36,860 nucleotides of DNA from the NCBI RefSeq assembly GCF_002742685.1, contig NZ_PEDM01000030.1, positions 1 to 36,860 of the forward strand. Reading direction: 5' to 3'. How positions within the stretch are numbered: the first letter of the stretch is position 1; every line of letters begins with the position of its first letter. The notes under the pieces are model-generated. The model was not told the origin of the DNA. It did not search any database and worked only from the letters and a program-made list of their open reading frames with translations. This stretch comes from Anoxybacillus flavithermus. GTDB lineage: Bacteria > Bacillota > Bacilli > Bacillales > Anoxybacillaceae. The translations under genes and the position numbers were made by a program. This document shows positions 17,261-28,957 of this stretch, in pieces.

Positions 17261-17389
17261 TTGTTGTTAGTGGGGCAAGAAGCTTATCGGATTTGGATTG
17301 CTCGTTATCGATGTTCCGTATGCCACAAGACGATGACCGTGCTTCCAATATTTTTTATTCATAATTTTAAGAAATTAGTTCTGAAATAG
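17261..17389 (+). pseudogene. Remnant of a transposase N-terminal zinc ribbon
   Basis: One plus-strand frame reads GQEAYRIWIARYRCSVCHKT followed by MTVLPIF and a stop. The RYRCxxCxKTxTxLPxF pattern is typical of the N-terminal zinc ribbon of several Bacillaceae IS transposases. No start codon, catalytic domain or terminal repeats are seen, so it is a short fragment. It marks past IS activity inside the accessory patch. Confidence 0.5.
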
Positions 17390-17428
17390 TGTGTTACAAA
17401 GTAGTGAAAATTGTCCAACTACAGAACC

Positions 17429-17767
17429 TTATTTTTTATCGTCCTTCGTTACTTTTGAAAGTTTAAAAATACCAACTAACAGACAAATCATACTTCCTGC
17501 CCATAATGCCCCTGATTCACCTAAAAGAAGGGAAATTTCTTCTGACGACATGGGATGATTAATGCCAAAAGAAATGGCTTTTAATGCCAAGTATACCGCA
17601 ATAGAGAACGATACAAAATGTAAGAAAATCCAGAAAAATGCTGATCTTTGTGCTTGATTCCTTCTCCAAAGGAAAATTACCATAACAATTGTAATGAACA
17701 TTACTGTGGAAAAACCACCAATTAACATGTTCATCACTTCTTCTTCCAAAGGCAAATGCCGATGCAT
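17429..17767 (-). CDS. Three-span membrane protein of unknown function
   Basis: 112 residues with three hydrophobic helices at about 14-34, 43-65 and 84-103 and a short basic tail (KLSKVTKDDKK). Arg-Arg after the first helix suggests an outside N-terminus. GAGGTG lies eight bases before the ATG; a second ATG pair at codons 12-14 also has a possible binding site. The region is AT-rich compared with the housekeeping genes. I do not recognise a family. It stands alone between the transposase remnant and the secreted-protein pair. Confidence 0.6.
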   Translation of the reverse strand: MHRHLPLEEEVMNMLIGGFSTVMFITIVMVIFLWRRNQAQRSAFFWIFLHFVSFSIAVYLALKAISFGINHPMSSEEISLLLGESGALWAGSMICLLVGIFKLSKVTKDDKK

Positions 17768-17797
17768 GTTAAGAACACCTCACATAATAGATAAATT

Positions 17798-17834
17798 AAC
17801 TCGTAGTGCTAGTTGAGAACTAGAACTACGAGTT
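17798..17834. terminator. Long inverted repeat, probable bidirectional terminator
   Basis: Outer arms AACTCGTAGT (17798-17807) and ACTACGAGTT (17825-17834), inner arms CTAGTT and AACTAG, one mismatched base on each side between them, and a three-base loop. A run of six T begins seven bases after the stem on the plus strand. It lies between the secreted-protein gene and the three-span membrane gene. Confidence 0.55.
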
Positions 17835-17934
17835 TGATTAGTTTTTTACAAACATCATCTATTTCTGAAAAGATTTTTGACGATCTCGATCATCTTTCAC
17901 CAGTTTATAGGTTGTAAATTTACTTCAACTACAG

Positions 17935-18678
17935 TTACTCATTTTTTTCGATAAACCAATAGAAATTAGGGATATTTACATCAATATGGATTTTTTCATT
18001 TTTATCTTTTAATTTTTTGAAATCAATAGAATTTAATACTTCCTCTTCAATAACTTTCTTTGATATATCTGCTAGGAATACATTATTATCTTTACTTAAC
18101 TGATTAAAAGCTGTTTCATCAGTTAGGATGTTTCCTTCAATTGAGTAGACACCTACAACTTCTGCACCGTTTAAAAATTCTTTCGTCTTATCTTCTGGTA
18201 CTAAGTCATTTTCACTTGGAATGCCGCTGATCGTCCCTAAATTGCCGTTTTTGTCGATAGTACGAATATAAAAACGTTCTACTTCTATATTTTTATCCTT
18301 TACAAACTCTTCAAAGTTGTTTAGTTTTAGTGGAGAATTAAGGGTAATTACTGCAGATGTTTTTTTGTACCCCTTATTATGCAAAAATTTTAGATACTGA
18401 AACATTTTTTCGCGATATTCTCCCAATGATTCCTGATCTAGTAATTGAGATTGGACAATAAGATTTACCTCTACCTCCGCACTATGTACTTTTTCTTTCA
18501 CAACTTCAACCTTAATTTTCCCTGATCTTACGATATTTTTCGATTCTATTAATACTTGATAGTATTGTCTTTTTGTCTCTTTCTTTTCATCGTTATTTTC
18601 CGATGCGTAAACAGCGCTACCAACAAATCCTGTTACAAGAACTCCCGTCAGAAGGACTCTTGAAAATGAATTTCTCAT
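17935..18678 (-). CDS. Secreted protein of unknown function
   Basis: 247 residues when started at the ATG at 18678, which follows AAGGGGG. Residues 1-25 form a Sec signal peptide with VYA before the cut. The mature part is Lys/Glu-rich and mixed alpha/beta: EVEVNLIVQSQLLD, then KTSAVITLNSPLKLNNFEEFV, then GAEVVGVYSIEGNIL. There is no Cys and no obvious catalytic motif. It starts 14 bases after the stop of the broken secreted gene at 18693-19247, so the two were probably co-transcribed and may have acted together on the cell surface. No family recognised. Confidence 0.65.
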   Translation of the reverse strand: MRNSFSRVLLTGVLVTGFVGSAVYASENNDEKKETKRQYYQVLIESKNIVRSGKIKVEVVKEKVHSAEVEVNLIVQSQLLDQESLGEYREKMFQYLKFLHNKGYKKTSAVITLNSPLKLNNFEEFVKDKNIEVERFYIRTIDKNGNLGTISGIPSENDLVPEDKTKEFLNGAEVVGVYSIEGNILTDETAFNQLSKDNNVFLADISKKVIEEEVLNSIDFKKLKDKNEKIHIDVNIPNFYWFIEKNE

Positions 18679-18692
18679 TATAAGTTCCCCCT

Positions 18693-19247
18693 TTATAATG
18701 ACCAATTATAACTATTTAGATAGTCATAATGATATCCTTCCATCTCTCCGCTAAAAGGATTATAGATTGAACGCTGAATAATAAAATCCATTTTCCCTGA
18801 TTTACCAGATGCACTTTTCCAAGAAGTCTGAAAATAATATGGCTTATCAGCGTAAATAGTTGCATCACCTGTTTCGTATGCTTCAGCTTCTTCAGCTCTA
18901 CCATCTCCATCATCGTCATCTGTATCAAAGCCGACATTCGGAAGGTTTGATGAGAACCACCCACTATGCGGAACATTGTCTGTTGTATTGTTAATTTCAA
19001 AAGTCAAATAGTATGCAGCATTATGAATTGCTGCCGCCTCGCTATCAAATTTTACATTATTGAGATAACCTATTACTTAGGAAGAATCACTAGAAGAACG
19101 ATAGGCACCCAATGACCAAATATAAGGTGACCAAGAAAAATCAGCTCCAGTAGTATAGTCTGTGTCACGTGCTTGTCCCACCTCTGGCGATAATAATGCT
19201 ACTAATGCCAGACACATAACTCCTAGCCTAGTTATTTTCCTTTTCAT
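18693..19247 (-). pseudogene. Secreted EF-hand-like protein split by one in-frame stop
   Basis: One frame of 184 sense and stop positions. It opens at ATG 19247 (GGGAGG upstream) with a signal peptide ending VGQA near residue 26, and reaches ...RSSSDSS at codon 56. A TAA at 19079-19077 follows. The same frame then continues without another stop as VIGYLNNVKFDSEAAAIHNA and on to NSYNWSL. Codons 111-122 encode DDDGDGRAEEAE, which fits the EF-hand loop DxDxDGxxxxxE. The gene was therefore probably a secreted calcium-binding protein that has acquired a nonsense mutation; a sequencing error is the alternative. Partner of the secreted gene directly downstream. Confidence 0.65.
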
Positions 19248-19414
19248 AACAGTACCTCCCTTATAAATATTTTTCCTATTCAACCTCATTATACCTCCAT
19301 TTTCTCCCTCCTTCACCGCCAACTTGCTGTCGAACCCCGCCATTTTTTTGACGGTGCGCCCGCCAATTTTGGCGGACTGGACAAAAAACGCCCTCACCGA
19401 TCCGCCAAGGACAT
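19248..19414. other. GC-rich junction segment between the accessory patch and pheT
   Basis: About 170 bases with no convincing gene. Unlike the AT-rich patch to its left, it is GC-rich and carries repeated CCGCCA motifs, including a near-perfect palindrome CCGCCAATTTTGGCGG at 19360-19375. It may be the edge of an inserted segment or a small dispersed repeat. I cannot tell which. Confidence 0.35.
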
Positions 19415-19451
19415 AAAAACCCCCATCCAATGCTCGTGCATCAGATGGGGG
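19415..19451 (-). terminator. Terminator of pheST
   Basis: An eight-base GC-rich stem (19420-19427 with 19444-19451, arms CCCCCATC) with inner pairing (ATGC with GCAT) and a T run on the minus strand. It starts eight bases after the pheT stop codon. Confidence 0.88.
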
Positions 19452-19458
19452 CTTCGTT

Positions 19459-21873
19459 TTACCCGCGCAATGTGGCGCCGAATTGTTGTTCGACAGCTTT
19501 GATGACTTGTTCGTGAACGTTTGTGACTTCTTCATCCGTTAACGTCCGCTCTGGGTCGTAGTAACGGAGCGAGAAGGCGATCGATTTTTTGCCTTCTGGG
19601 AGGCGGTCTCCTTTGTAGACGTCGAAAATCGATACGTCTTTCAACAGTTCACCACCCGCTGCGATAATCGCTTTTTGCAACTCACCCGCGACGACATGTT
19701 CATCGACGACAAGGGCGATATCGCGGGTAATGGACGGAAAGCGTGGAATTGCGGTATAGCGAATGTCATCTACTTCCACGTTCAATAACGCTTCAAGGTC
19801 TAGCTCAAACACATACGTTTCTTTCAAATCAAATTGTTTTTGTACAATAGGATGAAGCTGACCAACAAAACCGATTGTTTTTCCGTCTAGCAACATATCA
19901 GCTGTACGCCCTGGATGAAGATGCTCGCGTTTTGCTTGTTTGTATTCCAAGCGGTTCTCTAATCCTAGCAACGCAAATAAACCATCTAAAATGCCTTTTG
20001 CAACATAAAAGTCAACCGCTTTTTTCTCCCCTTGCCATACATGCGCATGCCATACGCCTGTCACAACGCCGGCGAGACGTTCTTTTTCGTTTGGCAGTTC
20101 GTGCTCACCGTTAGCTAAATATACCGAGCCGATTTCGTATAGCGCGACGTTTTCGACTTGGCGGGCGCGGTTGTAGCTTGCCGCTTCCAATAAGTGCGGC
20201 ACTAAGCTTTGGCGCAAGACGCTGCGTTCTTCACTCATCGGCAATGCCAAACGAATCGGTTCCGCCGTTTCAAGCGCAAACATCGTTGCTTTTGCTTCGT
20301 TCGTGAGCGAGTACGTAATCGCTTGAAATAATCCCGCATCTTCTAAATACCGGCGTACTTTGCGGCGCTTTGCTTGATATGGGGTGAGCTTACCCGGGTT
20401 TGCTTCGCCGATTGGAAGCGTTGCTGGTAAATGATCGTATCCGTATAAACGCGCTACTTCTTCGATGATGTCTTCTTCGATAGCAATATCGCGGCGGCGC
20501 GATGGAACGGTAATCGTAAACGTTCCGTTATCTTCTGTGAATGTAAATTGCAAGTTCGTTAAAATATTCGCAACTTCTTCTTTCGTAATGGTTGTGCCAA
20601 GCACGCGATTAATACGATGTAACGTAATCGTAACAACGACATCCTTTAGTTGTAATGTATTCGCTTCGACAACGCCGCCAACGATTTCCCCGCCAGCATA
20701 TTCCGCCATTAACGCAGCTGCGCGATCAAGCGCTTCTTTCGTGCGCGCTGGGTCGATGCCTTTTTCAAACCGTGTGCTCGACTCGCTGCGCAATCCGTGG
20801 TCTTTGACCGCTTGGCGAATGACCGGGCTTGTAAAATAAGCCGATTCAATAAACACCGTCGTCGTGTCATCTTGCACTTCCGAGTTTGCCCCACCCATTA
20901 CACCAGCTAAAGCGACAGGCTCTTTGCCGTTTGTAATGACAAGATGTTCTTCTGTCAGCGTGCGCTCTACATCATCAAGCGTCACAATCGTTTCGCCTTC
21001 TTTTGCGCGGCGAACGACAATTTCGTTTGAGCCGAGGCGATCGTAGTCAAACGCATGAAGCGGCTGACCGTATTCAAGTAAAATGTAGTTCGTAATATCA
21101 ACGACATTGTTGTGCGGTCGAATGCCAGCTGCCATTAAACGCGCTTGCATCCAAAGCGGCGATGGGCCAATTTTTACGTTTTTCACAATGCGCCCTGCAT
21201 ATAACGGATTATCTTCTTGTGCATCGACACGGACAGAAATATAATCATGAACACTTTCATTGTTTTCGTGAAGTTCGATGGTCGGAAGCTTCACGCTCCG
21301 TCCTAAAATCGCTGCCACTTCATAAGCAACGCCAATCATGCTTAAACAATCGGCGCGGTTTGGTGTTAAACTAAGTTCTAACACTTCGTCATCCAAGTAA
21401 AGGAGTTCTAGCGCATCCGCTCCGACCGGTGCATCGCTTGGGAAAACGAAAATGCCATCAACGTATTCTTTCGGTACTAATTTCGACTCCACGCCAAGCT
21501 CTTGTAACGAACAAATCATGCCGTTTGATTCTTCCCCGCGCAATTTCGCGCGTTTAATTTTAAAGTTGCCAGGCAATACAGCACCAACTTTAGCAACGGC
21601 AACCTTTTGTCCTTTTGCGACGTTCGGCGCCCCGCAAATAATTTGCACTGGCTCCCCTTCACCGATATCGACAAGACATTTACTTAGTTTATCGGCGTTC
21701 GGATGTTGTTCACGCTCGAGGACATGTCCGATGACAACCCCTTGTATTCCTTTATTGCGCACCTCGACTCTTTCTACTTCAATCCCTGCTTTTGTAATGC
21801 GATCGGCTAATTGTTTTGCGGTAATGCCTGTTAAATCCACATATTCCTGTAGCCATTTATATGAAACGAACAT
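19459..21873 (-). CDS. pheT: Phenylalanine--tRNA ligase, beta subunit
   Basis: 804 residues, the standard length for bacterial PheT. The (alpha beta)2 enzyme charges tRNA-Phe. Domains in order: the N-terminal B1 with the inserted tRNA-binding OB fold (about 40-155, [21 protein letters not shown] and [20 protein letters not shown]), the B3/B4 editing domain (about 205-400, containing [22 protein letters not shown]), B5 (about 400-475), the catalytic-like core, and the C-terminal ferredoxin-fold anticodon-binding domain from about 710 ([15 protein letters not shown]). Start ATG follows AAAGGGAGG. It lies 15 bases after pheS and is under the same T-box. Confidence 0.97.
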   Translation of the reverse strand: MFVSYKWLQEYVDLTGITAKQLADRITKAGIEVERVEVRNKGIQGVVIGHVLEREQHPNADKLSKCLVDIGEGEPVQIICGAPNVAKGQKVAVAKVGAVLPGNFKIKRAKLRGEESNGMICSLQELGVESKLVPKEYVDGIFVFPSDAPVGADALELLYLDDEVLELSLTPNRADCLSMIGVAYEVAAILGRSVKLPTIELHENNESVHDYISVRVDAQEDNPLYAGRIVKNVKIGPSPLWMQARLMAAGIRPHNNVVDITNYILLEYGQPLHAFDYDRLGSNEIVVRRAKEGETIVTLDDVERTLTEEHLVITNGKEPVALAGVMGGANSEVQDDTTTVFIESAYFTSPVIRQAVKDHGLRSESSTRFEKGIDPARTKEALDRAAALMAEYAGGEIVGGVVEANTLQLKDVVVTITLHRINRVLGTTITKEEVANILTNLQFTFTEDNGTFTITVPSRRRDIAIEEDIIEEVARLYGYDHLPATLPIGEANPGKLTPYQAKRRKVRRYLEDAGLFQAITYSLTNEAKATMFALETAEPIRLALPMSEERSVLRQSLVPHLLEAASYNRARQVENVALYEIGSVYLANGEHELPNEKERLAGVVTGVWHAHVWQGEKKAVDFYVAKGILDGLFALLGLENRLEYKQAKREHLHPGRTADMLLDGKTIGFVGQLHPIVQKQFDLKETYVFELDLEALLNVEVDDIRYTAIPRFPSITRDIALVVDEHVVAGELQKAIIAAGGELLKDVSIFDVYKGDRLPEGKKSIAFSLRYYDPERTLTDEEVTNVHEQVIKAVEQQFGATLRG

Positions 21874-21888
21874 CCATGAAACCTCCCT

Positions 21889-22923
21889 TTACACCCGATT
21901 AAATTGTTGCAAGAAACGAAGATCGTTTTGGTAAAAATGGCGAATATCATCAATGCCATATTTGAGCATTGCGATACGCTCTGGACCCATACCAAACGCA
22001 AAACCGGTATATTTTTTCGAGTCAAATCCCGCCATCTCGAGCACGTTCGGATGAACCATCCCTGCCCCTAAAATTTCAATCCAGCCAGTACCTTTACATA
22101 CTCCGCATCCGTGCCCGCCGCAATTAAAACATGACACGTCGACTTCAACAGACGGTTCGGTAAATGGGAAGAAGCTTGGACGGAAACGAATGTCGCGATC
22201 TTCCCCAAACATTTTGCGCGCAAATTCACGTAACGTTCCTTTTAAATCGCTCATGCGAATGTTTTCGTCTACAACAAGCCCTTCAATTTGTGTAAATTGA
22301 TGGGAATGTGTTGCATCGTCGTTGTCGCGGCGATACACTTTTCCCGGACAAATGATTTTTACAGGACCGCGTCCTTGATGTTTTTCCATCGTTCTTGCTT
22401 GCACTGGTGACGTATGCGTGCGCAGCAAAATCTCCTCTGTAATATAAAACGAATCTTGCATATCGCGCGCCGGATGACCTTTTGGCAAATTGAGCGCTTC
22501 AAAGTTGTAGTAATCTTGCTCCACTTCTGGACCTTCGGCAATTGTATAGCCCATGCCGATAAATAAATCTTCAATTTCTTCAATGACGCGCGTGAGTGGA
22601 TGATGATTGCCACGTCTAATCGGACGCCCTGGAAGTGTCACATCAATCGCTTCCGCCGCTAGTTTTTTCTCGACTTCTGCTTGTTCAAGTGTTGCTTGTT
22701 TTGCTTCTAACGCTCGTTGAATCGCTTCGCGCACGTCGTTTACAAGCGCTCCCATGATCGGACGCTCTTCAGGCGACAACGCCCCCATGCCGCGCAGCAC
22801 TTCTGTAATTGGGCCTTTTTTGCCGAGATACGCCACACGTACGTCATTAAGCGCTTTTAAATCGTTTGCCTGTTCAATTTTTTCAAGCGCTTCTTGTTGA
22901 AGCTGTTGTAACCGTTCTTTCAT
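21889..22923 (-). CDS. pheS: Phenylalanine--tRNA ligase, alpha subunit
   Basis: 344 residues. A coiled-coil N-terminus of about 85 residues is followed by the class II catalytic core: the motif 2 region [20 protein letters not shown] with [11 protein letters not shown], and the motif 3 segment [22 protein letters not shown]. The CxxC-type segment [18 protein letters not shown] is typical of Bacillales PheS. Start ATG follows GGAGGG. It is the first gene after the T-box leader. Confidence 0.97.
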   Translation of the reverse strand: MKERLQQLQQEALEKIEQANDLKALNDVRVAYLGKKGPITEVLRGMGALSPEERPIMGALVNDVREAIQRALEAKQATLEQAEVEKKLAAEAIDVTLPGRPIRRGNHHPLTRVIEEIEDLFIGMGYTIAEGPEVEQDYYNFEALNLPKGHPARDMQDSFYITEEILLRTHTSPVQARTMEKHQGRGPVKIICPGKVYRRDNDDATHSHQFTQIEGLVVDENIRMSDLKGTLREFARKMFGEDRDIRFRPSFFPFTEPSVEVDVSCFNCGGHGCGVCKGTGWIEILGAGMVHPNVLEMAGFDSKKYTGFAFGMGPERIAMLKYGIDDIRHFYQNDLRFLQQFNRV

Positions 22924-22952
22924 GTGAAATCCCTCCTTATTATGTATAAAAA

Positions 22953-23221
22953 ATAAAAAACTCGCCCCTTAATAAGGGACGAGTGCACTCGCGGTACCAC
23001 CCTTGTTAGCTATGTCGTTCGCATAGCTCACTTCATTCAGATAACGGTCTACACCGGAACGCCTTTACATTTTGCATGCGCAAAATGGTCCAAGCGCCAA
23101 CTCCCGAGGTGAATTCACTTGCTTCTACCATAAAAACGCTCGCAGTCTATGGCGTTTTCTCCCTGAATGGCGATCGGCAAGCTACTCTTCTCGATCATCG
23201 TTTTTTGTATGATGAAATTCT
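22953..23221 (-). promoter_or_regulatory. Phe-type T-box leader of pheST
   Basis: The conserved T-box element AAGGGTGGTACCGCG is at 23004-22990 (minus strand). The terminator stem lies at 22961-22983, followed by T-rich sequence. Upstream, Stem I has the AGTA element near 23188 and a specifier loop in which TTC (23113-23111) matches Phe. Uncharged tRNA-Phe would pair with both, switch the leader to the antiterminator and allow pheST transcription. Confidence 0.9.
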
Positions 23222-23227
23222 TCATTT

Positions 23228-23256
23228 ATTATAAGCAAATGGGGAATAACGTGCAA
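23228..23256 (-). promoter_or_regulatory. Sigma-A promoter of the pheST operon
   Basis: On the minus strand TTGCAC (23256-23251) and TATAAT (23233-23228) lie 17 bases apart, so transcription would begin near 23221, just before the T-box Stem I. The -35 hexamer sits immediately downstream of the ysgA stop codon. Confidence 0.82.
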
Positions 23257-23264
23257 GGTTGCGT

Positions 23265-24017
23265 TTATTTTTTCTGCAAATGGTAAAGTAAAATTCCTGT
23301 CGCAACGGCTACGTTTAACGATTCTGCCTGCCCGTAAATCGGCACATATAAGTTGGCAGTTGTTTGTTGTAGCCACTTATCGTTCACACCGCTTCCTTCG
23401 TTTCCAACGATTAATGCAAACGATGACGAGGGTGATACAGATCGATAGTCTACTCCGTTTTGAAGTGATGTTCCATAAATCGGAATATGTTCATTTTGAA
23501 AGCGAGCCATCCATTGTCCGATGTCTCCTTTTATCACAGGAAAATGAAATAACGAACCTTGCGTAGCACGGATCACTTTTGCATTATATATATCTGCGCT
23601 CCCTTCACCAACAACAACGACGTCTACTCCTGCGGCATCTGCGGTACGAATGATTGTCCCTACATTCCCCGGATCTTGTACGGCGTCGATGAACAATGCT
23701 GTTTGTACATCAGCGACGTTCCAATGCAATTGTTTGCATACCGCTGCGATGCCTTGCGGTGTTTCCGTGTCGCTAATTGCTTTCATCACGTCATTTGTCA
23801 CGATCGTCATCGGAATATGCGCAACGTTCCATCTTGCTGGAATAGTCGCATGTTCAGCGATGATGATTTCTTCAATATGAACGCCGCTTTTTATTGCCTC
23901 TTCAACTAAATGAAATCCTTCTACTAAAAATAGCCCCGTTTTCTCGCGCTCTTTTTTCGTTAAAAGTTTTTTCCATTGCTTCACTCGCTCATTTTTCGGT
24001 GATTCAATTCGTTTCAC
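23265..24017 (-). CDS. ysgA: SpoU-family 23S rRNA methyltransferase (YsgA-like)
   Basis: 250 residues. An N-terminal RNA-binding substrate domain (about 1-95) precedes a SpoU/TrmH knot domain with the three usual motifs: [20 protein letters not shown] (motif 1), [13 protein letters not shown] (motif 2) and [21 protein letters not shown] (motif 3). It would methylate a ribose 2'-OH in RNA. B. subtilis YsgA has been reported to act on 23S rRNA; I transfer this by position and family only. I start at the GTG at 24017, which has GGGGGA upstream and overlaps the msrA stop by four bases (GTGA), so the two genes are coupled. Confidence 0.9.
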   Translation of the reverse strand: MKRIESPKNERVKQWKKLLTKKEREKTGLFLVEGFHLVEEAIKSGVHIEEIIIAEHATIPARWNVAHIPMTIVTNDVMKAISDTETPQGIAAVCKQLHWNVADVQTALFIDAVQDPGNVGTIIRTADAAGVDVVVVGEGSADIYNAKVIRATQGSLFHFPVIKGDIGQWMARFQNEHIPIYGTSLQNGVDYRSVSPSSSFALIVGNEGSGVNDKWLQQTTANLYVPIYGQAESLNVAVATGILLYHLQKK

Positions 24018-24538
24018 TCGTTGTTCCCCCAATGTTTCGCAATAAATTCATCGCGACCTGAGGCAGCGCGGTCTTCTTTGTAATGTTTCGGATTTTTTTT
24101 ATGGTAATTTTGATGATAGTCTTCTGCTGGATAAAACGTTGTCGCTGGTAAAATTTCTGTTACGATCGGCTTGGAAAAACGACCACTTTCTTCTAATTGT
24201 TTTTTCGATTGCTCCGCTAATGTTTTTTGTCTTTCGTTATGATAAAAAATCGCTGTTCGATATTGTGGGCCACGGTCGTGAAATTGCCCACCGTCATCCG
24301 TCGGATCAATTTGACACCAATATAACTCTAACAATTTTTCATACGGAAACACATCGGGATCAAACGTAATTTGCACCGCTTCATAATGTCCTGTCGTTCC
24401 TGTTTTCACTTGTTCATACGTCGGATGTTCAACATGACCGCCTGTGTATCCAGAAACGATGCCGTAAATCCCATCAAGCTCTTCAAACGGCGTGACCATG
24501 CACCAAAAACATCCGCCGGCAAATGTTGCTTTTTCCAT
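24014..24538 (-). CDS. msrA: Peptide methionine sulfoxide reductase MsrA
   Basis: 174 residues. It reduces methionine-S-sulfoxide in proteins and is recycled by thioredoxin. The active site GGCFWC starts the protein, with catalytic Cys10, followed by [26 protein letters not shown] and [14 protein letters not shown]. The start ATG at 24538 follows AAAGAGGAG; the upstream ATG adds 12 residues ahead of the conserved N-terminus. It is the first gene of a two-gene unit with ysgA. The region before it is shared with the divergent sspI gene. Confidence 0.95.
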   Translation of the reverse strand: MEKATFAGGCFWCMVTPFEELDGIYGIVSGYTGGHVEHPTYEQVKTGTTGHYEAVQITFDPDVFPYEKLLELYWCQIDPTDDGGQFHDRGPQYRTAIFYHNERQKTLAEQSKKQLEESGRFSKPIVTEILPATTFYPAEDYHQNYHKKNPKHYKEDRAASGRDEFIAKHWGNNE

Positions 24539-24621
24539 TTTTATCTCTCCTCTTTGATGAATAGTAGTTATCATTATAGCAAAAACTACGTACGCAATAC
24601 ATAAAGAATGGAGTGAACCAA

Positions 24622-24831
24622 ATGGACTTTAACTTACGTGGTGCCGTCATGGCCAATGTTGCAAACAGCTCAAAAGACCAACTCGAGCATACAATTGTTG
24701 ATGCGATTCAACAAGGAGAAGAAAAATATTTGCCTGGTCTTGGCGTCTTGTTTGAAGCATTATGGAATCATGCAACAGATGAACAAAAACAATCAATGCT
24801 TACGACATTAGAAGAAGCCGTAAAAAAATAG
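24622..24831 (+). CDS. sspI: Small acid-soluble spore protein SspI
   Basis: 69 residues starting [13 protein letters not shown], with [29 protein letters not shown] in the middle. This closely matches the minor spore protein SspI of Bacillus, a late, sigma-G dependent forespore protein. I start at ATG 24622 with GGAGTG upstream, not at the GTG nine bases earlier. It is the only complete plus-strand gene in the window, and its presence shows that the organism makes spores. It ends in a bidirectional terminator shared with galM. Confidence 0.93.
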   Translation: MDFNLRGAVMANVANSSKDQLEHTIVDAIQQGEEKYLPGLGVLFEALWNHATDEQKQSMLTTLEEAVKK

Positions 24832-24851
24832 CCTTCGCGTTGAAGGCTATT
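24827..24851. terminator. Bidirectional terminator between sspI and galM
   Basis: A ten-base perfect stem (24827-24836 with 24842-24851, AATAGCCTTC) with a five-base loop, an A run on the left and a T run on the right. It serves the converging sspI and galM genes and overlaps both stop codons. Confidence 0.88.
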
Positions 24852-25902
24852 TTCCGTCAACAACACAAAACTTATATTTTGTCGTTGATGAATACACTTC
24901 TCCTGCACGCAATATGCAAGACGGGAAGTGAGAATAATTCACGGCATTTGGCAATGCTTGCGTCTCCAAACAAACCCCTAAATATTTGCGCGATGGTACA
25001 CCGTTTATCGTTTCTTCATTAGGAAGCTGGTTCCCTGTGTACACGACTACCGCTGGTTCGTCTGTTTCGACAATCAGTGTTCGCCCACTTTCTCTGTCAC
25101 ATAAAACAATTTCTTCATCATGATGAGCATTTAACAAAAATGGATGGTCATATCCTTGCCCGACTAAAACAATTTGCGGATCTGTTGAATCGATTACTTC
25201 TTTTAGCACTTTTCCTTGACGTAAATCAAAAGGTGTACCCGCCACATCTTTTATTTCTCCAGTTGGGATAAATTCATGATCTAACGGTAAAAAGCGATCG
25301 CTTTTTATTTTTAATTCGTGTTGCAAAATATCTCTTTTTACGTTACCGCTTAAATTGAAATACGTATGATTTGTTAATGTAAACGGAGTGTCTTGATCCG
25401 AAATGGCGTGATAAGAAATGATGAACTCATTTTGATTATTTAGTGTATATGTGACTTGAACATCAACATTTCCTGGATATCCTTCTTCTCCATCAACACT
25501 TCGATGCAAAAAACGCACACCGACTTCTTCTTTTTTTGAAAATGCTGACGCTTGCCAAATGACATGATGAAAGCCTTTCTCTCCACCGTGCAGATGATTT
25601 TTGTTTTCATTTGCATGTAGCTTGTATGTTTTTCCATTTAATTCAAAACAACTATTTTTTATTCTTCCTGCTACTCGCCCGATGACAACTCCTAAGTATG
25701 GACGGTTTATCAAATAGGAAGTGAAATCATCAAATGCTAAAACGACATTTTCATCTTTTCCGTTTTTATCAGGAACAATTATGCTTGTAATGATACAACC
25801 GTAGTTTAAACAAGTGATTTCCATTCCATGGCCATTTGCAAGTGTAAATGCGATGATCGGTTGACCGTTGATTTCTGTTCGTTGTTCTTGTACAAGTCTC
25901 AT
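24847..25902 (-). CDS. galM: Aldose 1-epimerase (galactose mutarotase)
   Basis: 351 residues. It interconverts beta- and alpha-D-galactose, supplying the alpha form GalK needs. Marks are GRVAGRI, ENKNHLHGGEKGFHHVIWQ (catalytic His region), the NHTYFNLSG segment near 175 and the C-terminal LGVCLETQALPNAVNYSHFPS with the catalytic Glu. The start ATG at 25902 has AAGGGGAA upstream; the longer frame overlaps the previous gene's terminator. It is the last gene of the galactoside locus, after a terminator behind the LacI gene, so its expression may be partly uncoupled. Confidence 0.95.
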   Translation of the reverse strand: MRLVQEQRTEINGQPIIAFTLANGHGMEITCLNYGCIITSIIVPDKNGKDENVVLAFDDFTSYLINRPYLGVVIGRVAGRIKNSCFELNGKTYKLHANENKNHLHGGEKGFHHVIWQASAFSKKEEVGVRFLHRSVDGEEGYPGNVDVQVTYTLNNQNEFIISYHAISDQDTPFTLTNHTYFNLSGNVKRDILQHELKIKSDRFLPLDHEFIPTGEIKDVAGTPFDLRQGKVLKEVIDSTDPQIVLVGQGYDHPFLLNAHHDEEIVLCDRESGRTLIVETDEPAVVVYTGNQLPNEETINGVPSRKYLGVCLETQALPNAVNYSHFPSCILRAGEVYSSTTKYKFCVVDGK

Positions 25903-25927
25903 GTTTATTCCCCTTTTGCACATGTTA

Positions 25928-28941
<3,014 letters not shown>

Positions 28942-28957
28942 GTTTTCTCCTCCGTCT

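Noticed and set aside
18716-19000. A 94-codon minus-strand frame overlapping the broken secreted gene
   Set aside because: It is out of frame with the gene that has a signal peptide and a binding site, and it lacks a binding site of its own.
16800-19400. A CRISPR array or phage attachment site in the accessory patch
   Set aside because: No regularly spaced repeats, tRNA gene, integrase or direct repeat pair is visible.
19248-19535. An N-terminal extension of the secreted EF-hand gene reaching into pheT
   Set aside because: It crosses the pheT terminator and has no binding site; the ATG at 19247 with GGGAGG and a signal peptide is better.
24560-24590. A PerR-like box (CTATAATGATAACTA) upstream of msrA
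   Set aside because: It matches the PerR consensus in too few positions, and TATAAT also reads as an ordinary -10 box.
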